DNA from: Spirochaetaceae bacterium
GTDB taxonomy: Bacteria; Spirochaetota; Spirochaetia; SZUA-6; Bin103
Reading direction: 5' to 3'
DNA: 25,120 nt
Assembly (NCBI GenBank): GCA_028818385.1
Contig: JAPPNY010000169.1
Span: 1-25,120 of the forward strand
Shown: positions 7,215-15,993 of the stretch, in pieces
Position numbering within the stretch: position 1 is the first letter of the stretch
How the letters are laid out: each line of letters opens with the position of its first letter
Notes under the pieces: model-generated
The model's database searches: none
The model's input: the letters and a program-made list of their open reading frames with translations, nothing else
What the model was told of the DNA's origin: nothing
Position numbers and translations under genes: made by a program

Positions 7215-8558
7215 ATGAGCGACGTCGCTTCCCCGCCTCTGCCGCACACCGCGACCGGTAACGGCCAGACTCCTTCCAGCCGCGGCGACGGCAGCATCCG
7301 CCGCGTCGAGGTGGCCGCCGAGGTCCAGCCGCTGGCGTGGCTGGCCGGCCGCCCGGAAGGGGAATTGTGCTTCTGGGCCGACCGCGACGGCCGCGAAGAG
7401 ATCGCAGCCGCCGGCATCCTGACCGAGATCGCCGGCAACACGGCACCCGGGGCAGCGGTCTGGATGGAGCGCATCGCCGCTCGCCTGGAAGCCGCCGACG
7501 AAGGCGTCCGCTTCTACGGAGGCACGCGCTTCGACCCGCAGGCGCCCGCCGCTCCCGAGTGGCGGACACTCGGCGCCTACCGGTTCGTGGTGCCCCGCTT
7601 CGAGGCCGTCAGGCGCGACGGCAGGAAGCTGCTGGCCTGCAACTTCCGCGCCGCAGAGCGCGATGGCCTGCCGGCGTTGCTGGCAGACCTGCAGCGAACG
7701 CCGGCAACGGTCTCGGAACCGGCTGGATCGGTCCGCCTGCGCCGCGACGCCGATGAGCCCGACCGCGGGGGCTGGGCGACGCTGGTGCGCACGGCGCTTG
7801 CCGCCATCGACGATCCCGCCGAACCTCTGAGCAAGGTGGTCGTGGCTCGCCGCACCGGCGCGACCGCGGCCGCGCCGGTCACCCCCGCGGCGCTGCTGGC
7901 CGCCATGAGCCGGTCGGACGACCGCTCGTTCCGCTTCGTGGTGCAGCCCCGGCCCGGCACGGCCTTCGTCAGCGTCACTCCAGAACGGCTCTTCTCACTG
8001 TCCGGACGCACCGTGCGTACGGAGGCGATTGCCGGCACCCGTCGCCGTGGCGCTTCTCCGAAGGACGACGATCGCTTGCGGCGGGAGCTGGCGGCGTCGG
8101 CCAAGGACGTGCTGGAGCACCGCATCGTGCACGACGCGATCGCCCGCGCACTCACCGGTCTGTGCACGAATACCGCCGCCGGAGAAACCACCGTGCTGAG
8201 TCTGCCCGCCCTCCAGCACCTGATGAGTCGTCTTTCGGGCGAACTGGCCCCCGGCATGGGCATCGCCAACCTGGTGGACGCCTTGCATCCCACACCGGCT
8301 GTGGGGGGAGAGCCGGCTGAAGCCGCGCGCCGTTTCCTGACCCGGCACGAGCCGTTCGACCGCGGCTGGTACGCCGCCCCGGTGGGCTGGGTCGGTCACG
8401 ACCAGGCCTCCTTCGCGGTGGCCATCCGTTCCGCGCTGATCGACGGCAGGTCGGTGTCGCTCTACACCGGCAACGGGCTGGTGAACGGCTCCTGCCCGGA
8501 CGCGGAATGGGCGGAGCTGGAAGCCAAGATCGGCTGCTATTTCACGCCCGGCGGCTGA
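7215..8558 (+). CDS. menF: Isochorismate synthase
   Basis: A 447-residue chorismate-utilising enzyme that converts chorismate to isochorismate, the entry step of the o-succinylbenzoate route. The C-terminal half has the family hallmarks: LSKVVVARR, containing the lysine that activates water in MenF; TPERLFSLSGRTVRTEAIAG; HPTPAVGG; and YTGNGLVNGSCPDAEWAELE, with the magnesium-binding glutamates. The N-terminal 150 residues are the variable part of the family. The start ATG lacks an obvious SD; a TATACT at 7197-7202 could be a local -10 box but has no good -35. A salicylate or siderophore-type isochorismate synthase looks the same by eye; the men neighbours decide the assignment. Confidence 0.92.
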   Translation: MSDVASPPLPHTATGNGQTPSSRGDGSIRRVEVAAEVQPLAWLAGRPEGELCFWADRDGREEIAAAGILTEIAGNTAPGAAVWMERIAARLEAADEGVRFYGGTRFDPQAPAAPEWRTLGAYRFVVPRFEAVRRDGRKLLACNFRAAERDGLPALLADLQRTPATVSEPAGSVRLRRDADEPDRGGWATLVRTALAAIDDPAEPLSKVVVARRTGATAAAPVTPAALLAAMSRSDDRSFRFVVQPRPGTAFVSVTPERLFSLSGRTVRTEAIAGTRRRGASPKDDDRLRRELAASAKDVLEHRIVHDAIARALTGLCTNTAAGETTVLSLPALQHLMSRLSGELAPGMGIANLVDALHPTPAVGGEPAEAARRFLTRHEPFDRGWYAAPVGWVGHDQASFAVAIRSALIDGRSVSLYTGNGLVNGSCPDAEWAELEAKIGCYFTPGG

Positions 8559-8577
8559 GTTCCCACTGACCGCACCC

Positions 8578-10329
8578 ATGCGGAACCGCTTATGGGGCGA
8601 GCTGATCATCGACGAGCTGGTCCGCTGCGGTTGCCGCGCCGCGTGGGTCTGTCCCGGCGCCCGCTCCGCTCCGCTCGCGGCCGCGGCCGCCCGCTCGGCC
8701 GAGCTGGAGGTGTCGATCTGCATCGACGAGCGTGCCGCCGGCTACCAGGCCGTCAACGCCGCGCGCGCCTCCGGAGTTCCCTCCACCGTAATCTGCACTT
8801 CCGGCACGGCCGGCGCCAACCTGCTGCCGGCCGCGGTGGAGGCGGGCCTGAGCGGCGTGCCGCTGCTTCTGTTGACCGCCGACCGGCCCCCGGAGCTGCG
8901 CGACACCGGCGCCAACCAGACGATCGACCAGCCCGACCTGTTCGGCCGCGCCGCAGCATGGCGCTTCGACCTGCCGGTGCCGGACGACCGCATCGATCCG
9001 GCGGCGCTTCTGACCATGATCGATCAGGCCATGCACCGGGCCCGTACGGCGGCGGCCGCCGTGCACCTGAATTGCATGTTCTCCGAACCGCTGCTGGATG
9101 ACGGGCGCGTGGAGGCCATCGGGCGTCCGGCCGGTAGACGTCCCTTCACCACCTACTCCGCGGCCCCCGCCGAACCGGAGCCTGCGTCGGTGGCGGATAC
9201 CGCCACCGCGTTGCGGGGCGCCACCGCCGGTCTGCTTGCGGTCGGGCCACTGCCGGCGGGGACCGACCGGCACATGATCGCCTCTCTGGCCGCGACGCTG
9301 GGCTGGCCGGTGCTGGCCGACATCCAGTCCGGCCTGCGCCACCCGTGGCCGGGTCGTCCGGAGCTCGCGATCGTGCGCCATCACGACCTCGTGCTGGCGC
9401 ACGCAAGCACGGCGCTGCCGGCCCCGGACGTGGTGCTGCACCTCGGAGGCCGGCTCACCTCCAAGGCGTACCTGGGACTGCTGGGCGCGGCGCGGCCGGC
9501 CGCCTGCGTGCACGTCGCCGGGCACCCGCGCCGCATCGACCCCGAGCACGTGGTCACCAGTCGCGTGCAGGCGGCGCCCGACCGCTTCTGCGCGGCGCTC
9601 GAAGCGGAGCTCGGCGCCGGCGAGCCGGCCGGAGACGGAGCGCCCGGGCTGGTCGCGGCGGGCGCGGCTGCGGCAGGCGAGGTGGCGTCAGCGCTCGACG
9701 CCGAGCCGGTCAGCGAGCCGGCGACCGCCCGCGACCTGATCGAGTTGCTGCCGGCCGGCTGGGGCGCGTTCGCGGGCAGCAGCATGCCGGTCCGGGACCT
9801 CGACACCTTTGCGGAAGACTCGGCCTCGCGCCCCGCGCCGCTGGCCGTCGGGGCCAACCGCGGCGCAAGCGGGATCGACGGCGCGATCGCCTCCGCGGCG
9901 GGGTTCGCTGCGGGCCTCAGGGCGCCGGTCGGCGCGCTGCTCGGCGACCTCGCCGTCCTGCACGACCTGGGCTCACTGGCCGTGCTGGCCCGCGCGCCGC
10001 GGCCGGTGGTGTTGGTGGTGGTCAACAACGACGGCGGCGGCATCTTCAGCTTCCTGCCGGCGCTCGCCGGCCAGGACGACGTGTTCGAGCGCTGCTTCGG
10101 CACTCCGCACGGCTACCGGTTCGAGCACGCCTGCCGGATGTTCGGCCTGGACTATCACCGGCCCGAGACGCGCGCGGCGGCACGCGAGGCCCTTGGTAGC
10201 TGCTTTGCCGCCGGACGTCCGGCGCTCATCGAAGTGACCACCGACCGCGAACAGAACCTGGCCCTGCACCGGAGGCTCGGCGCCGAGGTCGGCGACGCCA
10301 TCGAAGCGCGGGCGCGGACGGGCGGGTGA
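8578..10329 (+). CDS. menD: SEPHCHC synthase (MenD), TPP-dependent
   Basis: 583 residues; condenses isochorismate with the succinyl semialdehyde-TPP adduct from 2-oxoglutarate to give SEPHCHC. The N-terminal pyrimidine-binding domain shows CPGARSAPLAAAAARS, the catalytic glutamate in CIDERAAGYQA, CTSGTAGANLLPA and TADRPPELRDTGANQTIDQ. The C-terminal TPP/metal domain shows LGDLAVLHDLGSLAVL followed by VVVNNDGGGIFSFLP, matching the family GDLxxxHDxN ... NNxGGGIF pattern. The length is slightly above E. coli MenD (556). It starts 19 bases after menF, and its stop overlaps the menH GTG by four bases. It is the only evident TPP-dependent enzyme in the window, which also encodes thiamine uptake. 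Confidence 0.95.
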   Translation: MRNRLWGELIIDELVRCGCRAAWVCPGARSAPLAAAAARSAELEVSICIDERAAGYQAVNAARASGVPSTVICTSGTAGANLLPAAVEAGLSGVPLLLLTADRPPELRDTGANQTIDQPDLFGRAAAWRFDLPVPDDRIDPAALLTMIDQAMHRARTAAAAVHLNCMFSEPLLDDGRVEAIGRPAGRRPFTTYSAAPAEPEPASVADTATALRGATAGLLAVGPLPAGTDRHMIASLAATLGWPVLADIQSGLRHPWPGRPELAIVRHHDLVLAHASTALPAPDVVLHLGGRLTSKAYLGLLGAARPAACVHVAGHPRRIDPEHVVTSRVQAAPDRFCAALEAELGAGEPAGDGAPGLVAAGAAAAGEVASALDAEPVSEPATARDLIELLPAGWGAFAGSSMPVRDLDTFAEDSASRPAPLAVGANRGASGIDGAIASAAGFAAGLRAPVGALLGDLAVLHDLGSLAVLARAPRPVVLVVVNNDGGGIFSFLPALAGQDDVFERCFGTPHGYRFEHACRMFGLDYHRPETRAAAREALGSCFAAGRPALIEVTTDREQNLALHRRLGAEVGDAIEARARTGG

Positions 10330-11099
10330 GCGGAGCGAACCTCACTCGAAGAGTGAGCGAGGAGTCGTCGCCGACGGCGGTGCTGCTGCACGGCTTTCTG
10401 GGCGAGCCCGCCGACTGGCAACCGGTCATCGACCGGCTTGCCGGACGGCTGCAGTGCGTGGCGCCGCCACTGGTCGAGCATCCGACCCTCGCCTCGCTGG
10501 AGACGGCGATCCGCCGGGCGGTCCCGGGTCCGGCGGTGTTGATCGGCTACTCGATGGGCGCCCGGCTGGCGCTGCACCTACTGCTGCGCGACCCGAACCG
10601 CTACCGGGCCGGCGTGCTGGCCTGCGGCTCCCCCGGCATTCCCACCGCGACGGGGCGGGCCGAGCGGCGACGCGGCGACGCCTGCCTGGCCGCGCGCCTG
10701 CGCGGGCTTGACGGCGGCGATGCGCTGCGTGGCTTCCTGGACGACTGGTACGCCCAGCCGATCTTCGCCCGGGTGCGCTCGCATCCGTGCTACCAGGCCA
10801 TGCTGGCACGCCGCCTGCGGATCGACCGCCGCGCCTGGGCGGCCACGCTGACCCACCTGGGCACCGGCGCGCTGCCGCCGCTCTGGGACGAGCTGCCTCG
10901 CCTCCGGCAGCCCACCCTGGTCGTGGCCGGCACGCTCGACGACCGCTACGTGAGCATCACCGCGCGGATGGAGGAACGGAACGACGCGATCCGCGCTCGC
11001 CTCCTCACGGACTGCGGCCACGCCGTGCTCTGTGAAAAGCCGGCCGAATTTGCTACACAGGCATCAACCTTCCTCGACGAGGAGCTCCGGAGTACATGA
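10326..11099 (+). CDS. menH: SHCHC synthase, alpha/beta hydrolase (MenH)
   Basis: 257 residues; eliminates pyruvate from SEPHCHC to give SHCHC. The alpha/beta-hydrolase features are in order: oxyanion strand [12 protein letters not shown], nucleophile elbow [11 protein letters not shown] (serine near residue 76), acid in VAGTLDDRY and catalytic histidine in [10 protein letters not shown]. GFLGxxxDW and GYSMGGR-like elbows are typical of MenH. It starts at a GTG that overlaps the menD stop (GTGA), and its own TGA overlaps the menB ATG (ATGA), so menD-menH-menB are probably translationally coupled. Confidence 0.9.
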   Translation: MSGANLTRRVSEESSPTAVLLHGFLGEPADWQPVIDRLAGRLQCVAPPLVEHPTLASLETAIRRAVPGPAVLIGYSMGARLALHLLLRDPNRYRAGVLACGSPGIPTATGRAERRRGDACLAARLRGLDGGDALRGFLDDWYAQPIFARVRSHPCYQAMLARRLRIDRRAWAATLTHLGTGALPPLWDELPRLRQPTLVVAGTLDDRYVSITARMEERNDAIRARLLTDCGHAVLCEKPAEFATQASTFLDEELRST

Positions 11100-11917
11100 G
11101 TCAGATCGACTGGACAGCCTGCGGATCGTACCGCGAGATCCTGTTCCACAAGGCCAGCGGGATCGCCAAGATCACCATCAACCGCCCGCACGTGCGCAAC
11201 GCTTTCACGCCGCTGACCGTGGAAGAGATGATGGACGCGCTGCGCGACGCCACCAACGACAGCAGCATCGGCGTGGTCATCCTGACCGGCGCGGGCGAGC
11301 TGGCGTTCTGCTCCGGCGGCGACCAGAAGGTGCGCGGCCACGCCGGCTACCAGGACGAGGAGGGGGTCGACCGCCTCAACGTGCTGGAGTTCCAGCGGCA
11401 GATGCGGCGCTGTCCGCTCCCCATCGTCGCCATGGTGGCCGGCTTCGCGATCGGCGGCGGCCACGTCCTGCACGTCATGTGCGACCTGACGATCGCCGCC
11501 GACAACGCCGTGTTCGGACAGACCGGCCCGCGCGTCGGATCGTTCGACGGCGGCTTCGGCGCCAGCTACCTGGCGCGCATCGTCGGCCAGAAGAGGGCGC
11601 GGGAGATCTGGTACCTGTGCAAGCAGTACGACGCGCAAGAGGCGCTGTCGATGGGCCTGGTCAACGCGGTGGTGCCGCTGGCCGACCTGGAGACGGAGAC
11701 CGTGAGCTGGTGCCGGCAGATCCTCCGCCACTCGCCCACCGCCATCCGCTGCCTGAAGGCGGCGTTCAACGCCGACTGCGACGGCCAGGCCGGGCTGCAG
11801 GAGCTGGCCGGCGCCGCGACCATGCTCTTCTACCAGACCGAGGAGGCGCAGGAAGGCCGGGACGCCTTCGTGCAGAAGCGGCAACCGGACTTCTCCGGGT
11901 TCCCGCGCCGTCCCTGA
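11096..11917 (+). CDS. menB: 1,4-dihydroxy-2-naphthoyl-CoA synthase, type I
   Basis: 273 residues, a crotonase-fold enzyme that closes the second ring from o-succinylbenzoyl-CoA. Highly conserved segments include [72 protein letters not shown] and [21 protein letters not shown]. The glycine in QTGP (an aspartate in the mycobacterial type) and the tryptophan in REIWYLC mark the type I enzyme, which uses bicarbonate as catalytic base. It overlaps menH by four bases and ends 34 bases before a strong hairpin. Confidence 0.96.
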   Translation: MSQIDWTACGSYREILFHKASGIAKITINRPHVRNAFTPLTVEEMMDALRDATNDSSIGVVILTGAGELAFCSGGDQKVRGHAGYQDEEGVDRLNVLEFQRQMRRCPLPIVAMVAGFAIGGGHVLHVMCDLTIAADNAVFGQTGPRVGSFDGGFGASYLARIVGQKRAREIWYLCKQYDAQEALSMGLVNAVVPLADLETETVSWCRQILRHSPTAIRCLKAAFNADCDGQAGLQELAGAATMLFYQTEEAQEGRDAFVQKRQPDFSGFPRRP

Positions 11918-11951
11918 CGCCGCCGGGGTGAAGCAGAAGAGCGCCTGCGAG

Positions 11952-11989
11952 TCCGTAGGATCTGCCGCGCCAGCGGCATATCCTGCGGA
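11952..11989 (+). other. Strong hairpin between menB and menA
   Basis: The arms 11952-11968 and 11973-11989 pair over ten bases (one G-U), then one mismatch, then six bases, around the loop gcca. Partial pairing may extend outwards. No T run follows, so it is a poor intrinsic terminator. It sits just upstream of the menA ribosome binding site and could be an mRNA processing or stabilising structure, an attenuator, or a repeat element. Confidence 0.6.
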
Positions 11990-12006
11990 GTCGTAGGGAG
12001 GTGGGG

Positions 12007-12921
12007 ATGGGCCAAAAAGCGAAGCCGAAGGCGACGGTTTTTGGGGCGACCGCGATCTGGCTGGAGGCGGCGCGGCCGCGCACGCTGCCGGCCGCCGCGG
12101 CGCCGGTCCTGATCGGCTCGGTGATGGCGGCTGCCGACGACGCCTTCGCCTGGGCGGCCGCGGTGCTGGCGCTCCTCGGGGCGCTCTCCATCCAGATCGG
12201 CACCAACCTGCACAACGACCACGCCGACCACGCGCGCGGCGCCGACACCGCCGACCGGGTCGGGCCGCGGCGGGTGGCGCAGGCCGGCCTGCTCGAGCCG
12301 GAAGAGCTGCGCCGCGGCATCGCCGTGGTGTTCGCGGCGGCGGGCGTGATCGGCATGATCGCCGCCATCGTGGGCGGCTGGCCGATCCTGGTGGTGCTGG
12401 CCGCCTCGGTCGCCGCCGCGCTCGCCTATACCGGCGGCCCGCGCCCGCTCGGCTACCTGGGATTCGGCGACGTGATGGCGTTCGTATTCTTCGGGCCGGT
12501 CGCCGTCGCCGCCACCTACTTCCTGCATGCGGGCGCGTGGCCGGTCGAGGCGATCGTCGCCGGCGCCGGCCCCGGCCTGCTAGCGGCGGCGATCCTGACC
12601 GTCAACAACCTGCGCGACATCGAAACCGACCGCGCCGCCGGCAAGCGCACCCTGGCGGTCCGCTTCGGCGCCGGCTTCGCGCGCGCCGAATACCTGGGCT
12701 GCATCGTTGGCGCCGCCGTGGTGCCTACCGTGCTGGCGATCGCCACCGGCCGCTGGGCCGGAGCGCTGCCCCTGATGACGCTCATCGCGGCGATGCCGTG
12801 GGTCCTGATCGTGCTGCGTCCCGACAGCCGGCCCCCCGATCTCAACCACGCCCTGGCCGGCACCGCCCGCGCCATGCTCATCCACGCCCTGCTGTTCTCC
12901 ATCGGATGGTCGATCGCCTGA
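12007..12921 (+). CDS. menA: 1,4-dihydroxy-2-naphthoate polyprenyltransferase
   Basis: 304 residues, a UbiA-type membrane prenyltransferase that attaches the isoprenoid tail to DHNA. It is hydrophobic throughout, with about eight or nine membrane segments. The first Asp-rich motif is NLHNDHADHARGADTADRVGP, typical of MenA, and the second is NNLRDIETDRAAGKRTLAVR; both bind the prenyl diphosphate through magnesium. I chose ATG 12007, five bases after GGAGG (11997-12001); a GTG at 12001 is in frame but overlaps the SD. The menE start lies inside its last 16 bases. Confidence 0.93.
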   Translation: MGQKAKPKATVFGATAIWLEAARPRTLPAAAAPVLIGSVMAAADDAFAWAAAVLALLGALSIQIGTNLHNDHADHARGADTADRVGPRRVAQAGLLEPEELRRGIAVVFAAAGVIGMIAAIVGGWPILVVLAASVAAALAYTGGPRPLGYLGFGDVMAFVFFGPVAVAATYFLHAGAWPVEAIVAGAGPGLLAAAILTVNNLRDIETDRAAGKRTLAVRFGAGFARAEYLGCIVGAAVVPTVLAIATGRWAGALPLMTLIAAMPWVLIVLRPDSRPPDLNHALAGTARAMLIHALLFSIGWSIA

Positions 12922-14312
12922 AGTCCGGGCAGATCGACTTGGTCGAGCTGCTCCGCTCCTACGGGGATGCGGTCGCGCTGGCCGGTGCCGAGCATCCTCC
13001 CGGCGAGGGGCTGAGCTACCGCCGGCTGGCCGACGCGGCCGGCGGATGGGTGGAACGGTTCCGCGCCTACGGCCTGACTCCCGGCTTGCGGCTCACCGTG
13101 CAGGCCGAGAACAGCGCCGTGCTGGCCTCGTTCCTGTACGGCGTGTGGTCCGCGGGCCTGCTGCCGCTGATCCTGAGCCCGCTGCTGCCGGTGCAGCGCG
13201 TGCGCGAGCTGGGCACGGAGCTCCGCAGCGGCCCGCCGTTCACCGCCGCCGACCTCGACCTGCCAAGCGGGGGCGCCGCGGACCCGGTCGACCCGAACGG
13301 GCCGGCCACCGCGCTGCTGACCTCCGGCAGCACCGGCAACCCGCGGGCGGTGGTCCACACGCTGGCCAACCACCTGTACAGCGCCATCGGCTCGGCCGCC
13401 AACCTGCCGGTCGAGCGCGACGACCGCTGGCTGGTGGCGCTGCCCATGAGCCACGTGGCCGGGCTGTCGATCCTGTTCCGCTGCCTGCTCGCCGGGGCGA
13501 CCGCCCTCATCGCCCGCTCCGGCTCCTTTCGCCAGGACGATCGGGGCACGGACGACTCGCTGGCGCTGCTGCCACGGGCGACCCGGCTCTCCGTGGTGCC
13601 GGCCCAGCTCCAGCGGCTGATCGAGCTGCCCGAGGACCGGCGCGCCGCCCTGCGCAGCGTGCTGGTCGGCGGCCAGGCGGCATCCCCGGCGCTCCTCGAG
13701 CGCGCGCGGGCGGCCGGCGTCCCGGTGCTGCCCACGTACGGCTCGACCGAGATGGCATCGCAGGTCGCCACCGCCGCCCCCGGCACCGAACTGCCACCCG
13801 GCGCGAGCGGCCGTGTGCTGCCGCACCGGCGACTGCGCATCCACGACGGCCAGGTAGAGGTCGGCGGCGAGACGCAATTCGCCGGCTACCTGCGCCCCGA
13901 CGGCATCGAACCGCCGCCACTCGCATCCGGCGGCTGGTTCGCGACCGGCGACGGCGGACGCCTCGAAGACGGCGTCCTGACCATCACCGGCCGCGCCGAC
14001 GGCATGTTCATCTCGGGCGGCGAAAACATCCATCCCCAGGAGATCGAGGAGGTGCTCGGCGCCCACCCGGCGGTGGCGCTCGCCGTGGTGGTGCCCGCCC
14101 CCGACCCCGAGTTCGGCCACCGCCCGGTGGCGTTCATCGAATCACGAGGCCTCCCGCCGGAAGACGAGTTGCACGCCCTGCTCGCCGAGCGGCTGCCTCG
14201 CTACAAGCACCCCGTCCGCTACCATCCGCTGCCGGCGGACGCCCTCACCCCCCTCGGCAAGCCCGACCGCGTGCGGCTGACCGACCTGGCACGCGAGCGA
14301 CCCCGGTCCTGA
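12906..14312 (+). CDS. menE: o-Succinylbenzoate-CoA ligase
   Basis: 468 residues, an acyl-CoA synthetase (ANL family) that activates o-succinylbenzoate for MenB. Core motifs appear in order: phosphate loop LLTSGSTGNPRAVVHT, PMSHVAGLSILFR, TYGSTEMASQV (adenine pocket), WFATGDGGRL, the hinge ITGRADGMFISGGENIHP, and the C-terminal catalytic lysine in LGKPDRVRL. Its compact length fits MenE. ATG 12906 overlaps the end of menA by 16 bases. I saw no upstream SD, so coupled translation is likely. Sequence alone could fit other small acyl-CoA ligases; the cluster supports MenE. Confidence 0.9.
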   Translation: MVDRLKSGQIDLVELLRSYGDAVALAGAEHPPGEGLSYRRLADAAGGWVERFRAYGLTPGLRLTVQAENSAVLASFLYGVWSAGLLPLILSPLLPVQRVRELGTELRSGPPFTAADLDLPSGGAADPVDPNGPATALLTSGSTGNPRAVVHTLANHLYSAIGSAANLPVERDDRWLVALPMSHVAGLSILFRCLLAGATALIARSGSFRQDDRGTDDSLALLPRATRLSVVPAQLQRLIELPEDRRAALRSVLVGGQAASPALLERARAAGVPVLPTYGSTEMASQVATAAPGTELPPGASGRVLPHRRLRIHDGQVEVGGETQFAGYLRPDGIEPPPLASGGWFATGDGGRLEDGVLTITGRADGMFISGGENIHPQEIEEVLGAHPAVALAVVVPAPDPEFGHRPVAFIESRGLPPEDELHALLAERLPRYKHPVRYHPLPADALTPLGKPDRVRLTDLARERPRS

Positions 14313-14337
14313 GACGGCCGAGCGCACCTCGACCGTC
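14313..14337. terminator. Hairpin between convergent menE and GyrI-like genes
   Basis: Ten-base arms gacggccgag (14313-14322) and ctcgaccgtc (14328-14337) enclose a five-base loop exactly in the 29-base convergent gap. One internal pair is a C-A mismatch on the plus strand and a G-U pair on the minus strand. Neither side has a T run, so a terminator role rests on position and fold only. Confidence 0.4.
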
Positions 14338-14341
14338 AATA

Positions 14342-14812
14342 TCAGCCGTTCGGCGTGGCTCGCAGAGGCAAGCACACGTCGGTCACCAACTGCGCAGGGG
14401 CGGTATCCACGGGAGAGTTGTGATACATCTCCAGGCAAGGCCGGTCGCCGACCTCTTCGCCGCTCTGCGGCAGCCACATCCCGTACAGGAGCTTGTACGC
14501 TTCCGGAAGACCGTCGTACGGGCCGCGATGGGTGTACACCGCGTAGCGGCCGGCCGCGATCGTGTCGATGATGACTCCGGGGGGCGGCGACGCGTCGGTG
14601 CGAACCTCGACGCACGCGTCTGCGCGCAGGCGCTCCGGCGCGACGACGCTGGGGTCGTCGTGGTAGATGCCGAGCACACGGCCGGGCCGGGCGCCGATGG
14701 TTGCCACCCACTCGAACAGACGCTCGAAGCACGGTCCCACCTCGCCGTAGGGACCGACATGGCGAACGCGGACGATCTCGATGTCGTCGAGGGTTTCGAT
14801 GCGAACTTCCAT
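14342..14812 (-). CDS. GyrI-like small-molecule-binding domain protein
   Basis: 156 residues forming one GyrI-like/AraC effector-binding domain: a VRHVGPYGEVGPCFERLFEWV opening with the family's RHxGPY signature, LGIYHDDP in the middle, and a second half with AVYTHRGPYDGLPEAYKLLYGMWLPQSGEE and CLEMYHNSP. Such domains bind small hydrophobic or cationic ligands and often sit behind an AraC-type DNA-binding domain. I chose ATG 14812, eight bases after AAGGAG; the upstream ATG (14830) is six codons earlier and its codons include that SD. A remnant of an AraC helix-turn-helix lies just upstream on the same strand, so this may be the surviving half of a broken AraC/GyrI regulator, now translated alone. 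Confidence 0.82.
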   Translation of the reverse strand: MEVRIETLDDIEIVRVRHVGPYGEVGPCFERLFEWVATIGARPGRVLGIYHDDPSVVAPERLRADACVEVRTDASPPPGVIIDTIAAGRYAVYTHRGPYDGLPEAYKLLYGMWLPQSGEEVGDRPCLEMYHNSPVDTAPAQLVTDVCLPLRATPNG

Positions 14813-14909
14813 GGTGGTATCTCCTTCCATGCTGATGTCTCCACTCGGGGAGTCGATCTCAACGCGCTCCTCGCCCGGGCTATACCTACCTTGGCGGCTG
14901 CACCGCTGG

Positions 14910-15035
14910 ATCGGTGATCGAGTCGCCGGTCATGACCCGGAACATGCGCTGGCAGTGAGACCGCGAGAATGCCGCTTCGGCCGCCACCTCTTCTACCGTG
15001 CAGGGCCGGTGAAGACGGCGCACGCTGAGATCGAC
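14910..15035 (-). pseudogene. Remnant of an AraC-type helix-turn-helix
   Basis: About 42 residues, VDLSVRRLHRPCTVEEVAAE continuing to CQRMFRVMTGDSITD, read like the first helix-turn-helix of an AraC-family domain (compare the usual LTVEDVAxxxxxSxxHFQRxFRxxxG pattern). The second helix-turn-helix is missing and the frame stops soon after at 14886. The GyrI-like domain then begins in a different frame at 14812. The simplest reading is a deletion and frameshift in an AraC/GyrI fusion gene. The rest of the gap up to 15285 shows no gene on either strand that I can support. Confidence 0.6.
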
Positions 15036-15285
15036 AGCCCCGGTTGAGCCGGGCGGTGGTACTCCTCGACGGTGGCCGAACGCATCGTGCACTCTTGAAA
15101 CGCGGCACGCCACCTTGTCTACCGGGCAGTTGAGCACGTCCCAGCCGTAGACGTACAATGCCACGAAACGAGCCGGGACACATGAGAGCCACGGAGGACT
15201 GGTGGCTCGCTCAGTGTTTGTCTGAATCCATGAGTCACACATCAATAGAGTACGGCAACGACTTGCCCCGTTTCAGGCAGTCACC

Positions 15286-15585
15286 TTGAGGACCTTGAAT
15301 AGAGCACGCGTGGTAGCACTGCTCCGCACGCACAAGGCGCACCTGAAGGAGCGCTTCGGTGTAGAAGAGGTGGCTCTATTTGGTTCCTATGCTCGCGACC
15401 ATGCTGCGGAGACCAGTGACGTCGATATCCTGGTGAGATTCGACTCACCTCCTGATTGGCAGCGTTACTTCGGAGCGCAGGCTTACCTGGAGGACCTCTT
15501 CGGACGACCGGTAGACTTGGCGACTAAGAGTGACATACGTAGCGAGCTACGGCCGTACGTGGAGCGGGATGCCGTCAGTGTGTGA
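15286..15585 (+). CDS. mntA: MNT-domain nucleotidyltransferase antitoxin (MntA family)
   Basis: 99 residues, a minimal nucleotidyltransferase with the GSx10DxD motif (GSYARDHAAETSDVDILVRF), followed by DLFGRPVDLATKSDIRSELRPYV, typical of MNT proteins. In the characterised MntA/HepT system the MNT protein AMPylates the HEPN toxin and silences it. The start is uncertain: TTG 15286, TTG 15295 and GTG 15310 are all in frame without a clear SD. Its stop lies inside the next gene (17-base overlap), as expected for this two-gene module. Composition is less GC-rich than in the men genes, suggesting a mobile origin. Confidence 0.88.
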   Translation: MRTLNRARVVALLRTHKAHLKERFGVEEVALFGSYARDHAAETSDVDILVRFDSPPDWQRYFGAQAYLEDLFGRPVDLATKSDIRSELRPYVERDAVSV

Positions 15586-15943
15586 CGACCAAGTTCGTGA
15601 GTGGCGTTTCTACATCCAAGACATGATAGGATTCGCTGAGAAGGTCCTATCGTACACAGCCGGGCTGGACCAGGAAGCGCTCGTCGCCGACCAGCGCACG
15701 TATGACGCAACACTGCGCAACCTGGAGCTGATCGGCGAAGCCGCTACGCACATTCCGGGCGATGTACGAGACGCGCACCCGGAAGTTCCCTGGCACGCGA
15801 TCATCGGCACACGAAACCGGTTGGCTCATGGTTACCTGTCCATCAGCGACAGCGTTATATGGAGCATCATCCGCGACGCCGTGCCGGAGCTGCTGCCCGC
15901 GCTGCGCAACTTGATGACCGAAACCGGCAAGGACCACGCATAG
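15569..15943 (+). CDS. hepT: HEPN-domain ribonuclease toxin (HepT/DUF86 family)
   Basis: 124 residues of HepT type: DMIGFAEKVLSYTAGL, LRNLELIGEAATHIP and HPEVPWHAIIGTRNRLAHGYLSI. RNRLAHGY gives the intact RX4HXY motif: arginine and histidine are the RNase active site, and the tyrosine is the residue modified by MntA in the studied Shewanella pair. All three are present, so the toxin should be active. I chose ATG 15569, which overlaps mntA by 17 bases; ggag at 15561-15564 may serve as SD. Toxin translation is probably coupled to the antitoxin. Confidence 0.9.
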   Translation: MPSVCDDQVREWRFYIQDMIGFAEKVLSYTAGLDQEALVADQRTYDATLRNLELIGEAATHIPGDVRDAHPEVPWHAIIGTRNRLAHGYLSISDSVIWSIIRDAVPELLPALRNLMTETGKDHA

Positions 15944-15993
15944 ATGCGGAACCGCTATGATCGGGGCGACTGTCAGGTTTCCCGGAGGTTCCT

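Noticed and set aside
12537..12905. Upstream extension of the menE frame into menA
   Set aside because: The extra residues are Arg/Pro-rich out-of-frame menA sequence; the protein homology begins at ATG 12906.
8578..15961. Shared 13-base string atgcggaaccgct at the menD start (8578) and upstream of the dehydratase gene (15944)
   Set aside because: The match is short, in different contexts (coding start versus intergenic), and does not extend convincingly; likely chance in GC-rich DNA.
15956..15961. TATGAT as a promoter for the dehydratase-aldolase pair
   Set aside because: A good -10 hexamer, but I found no acceptable -35 at the right distance, so it is too weak to list.
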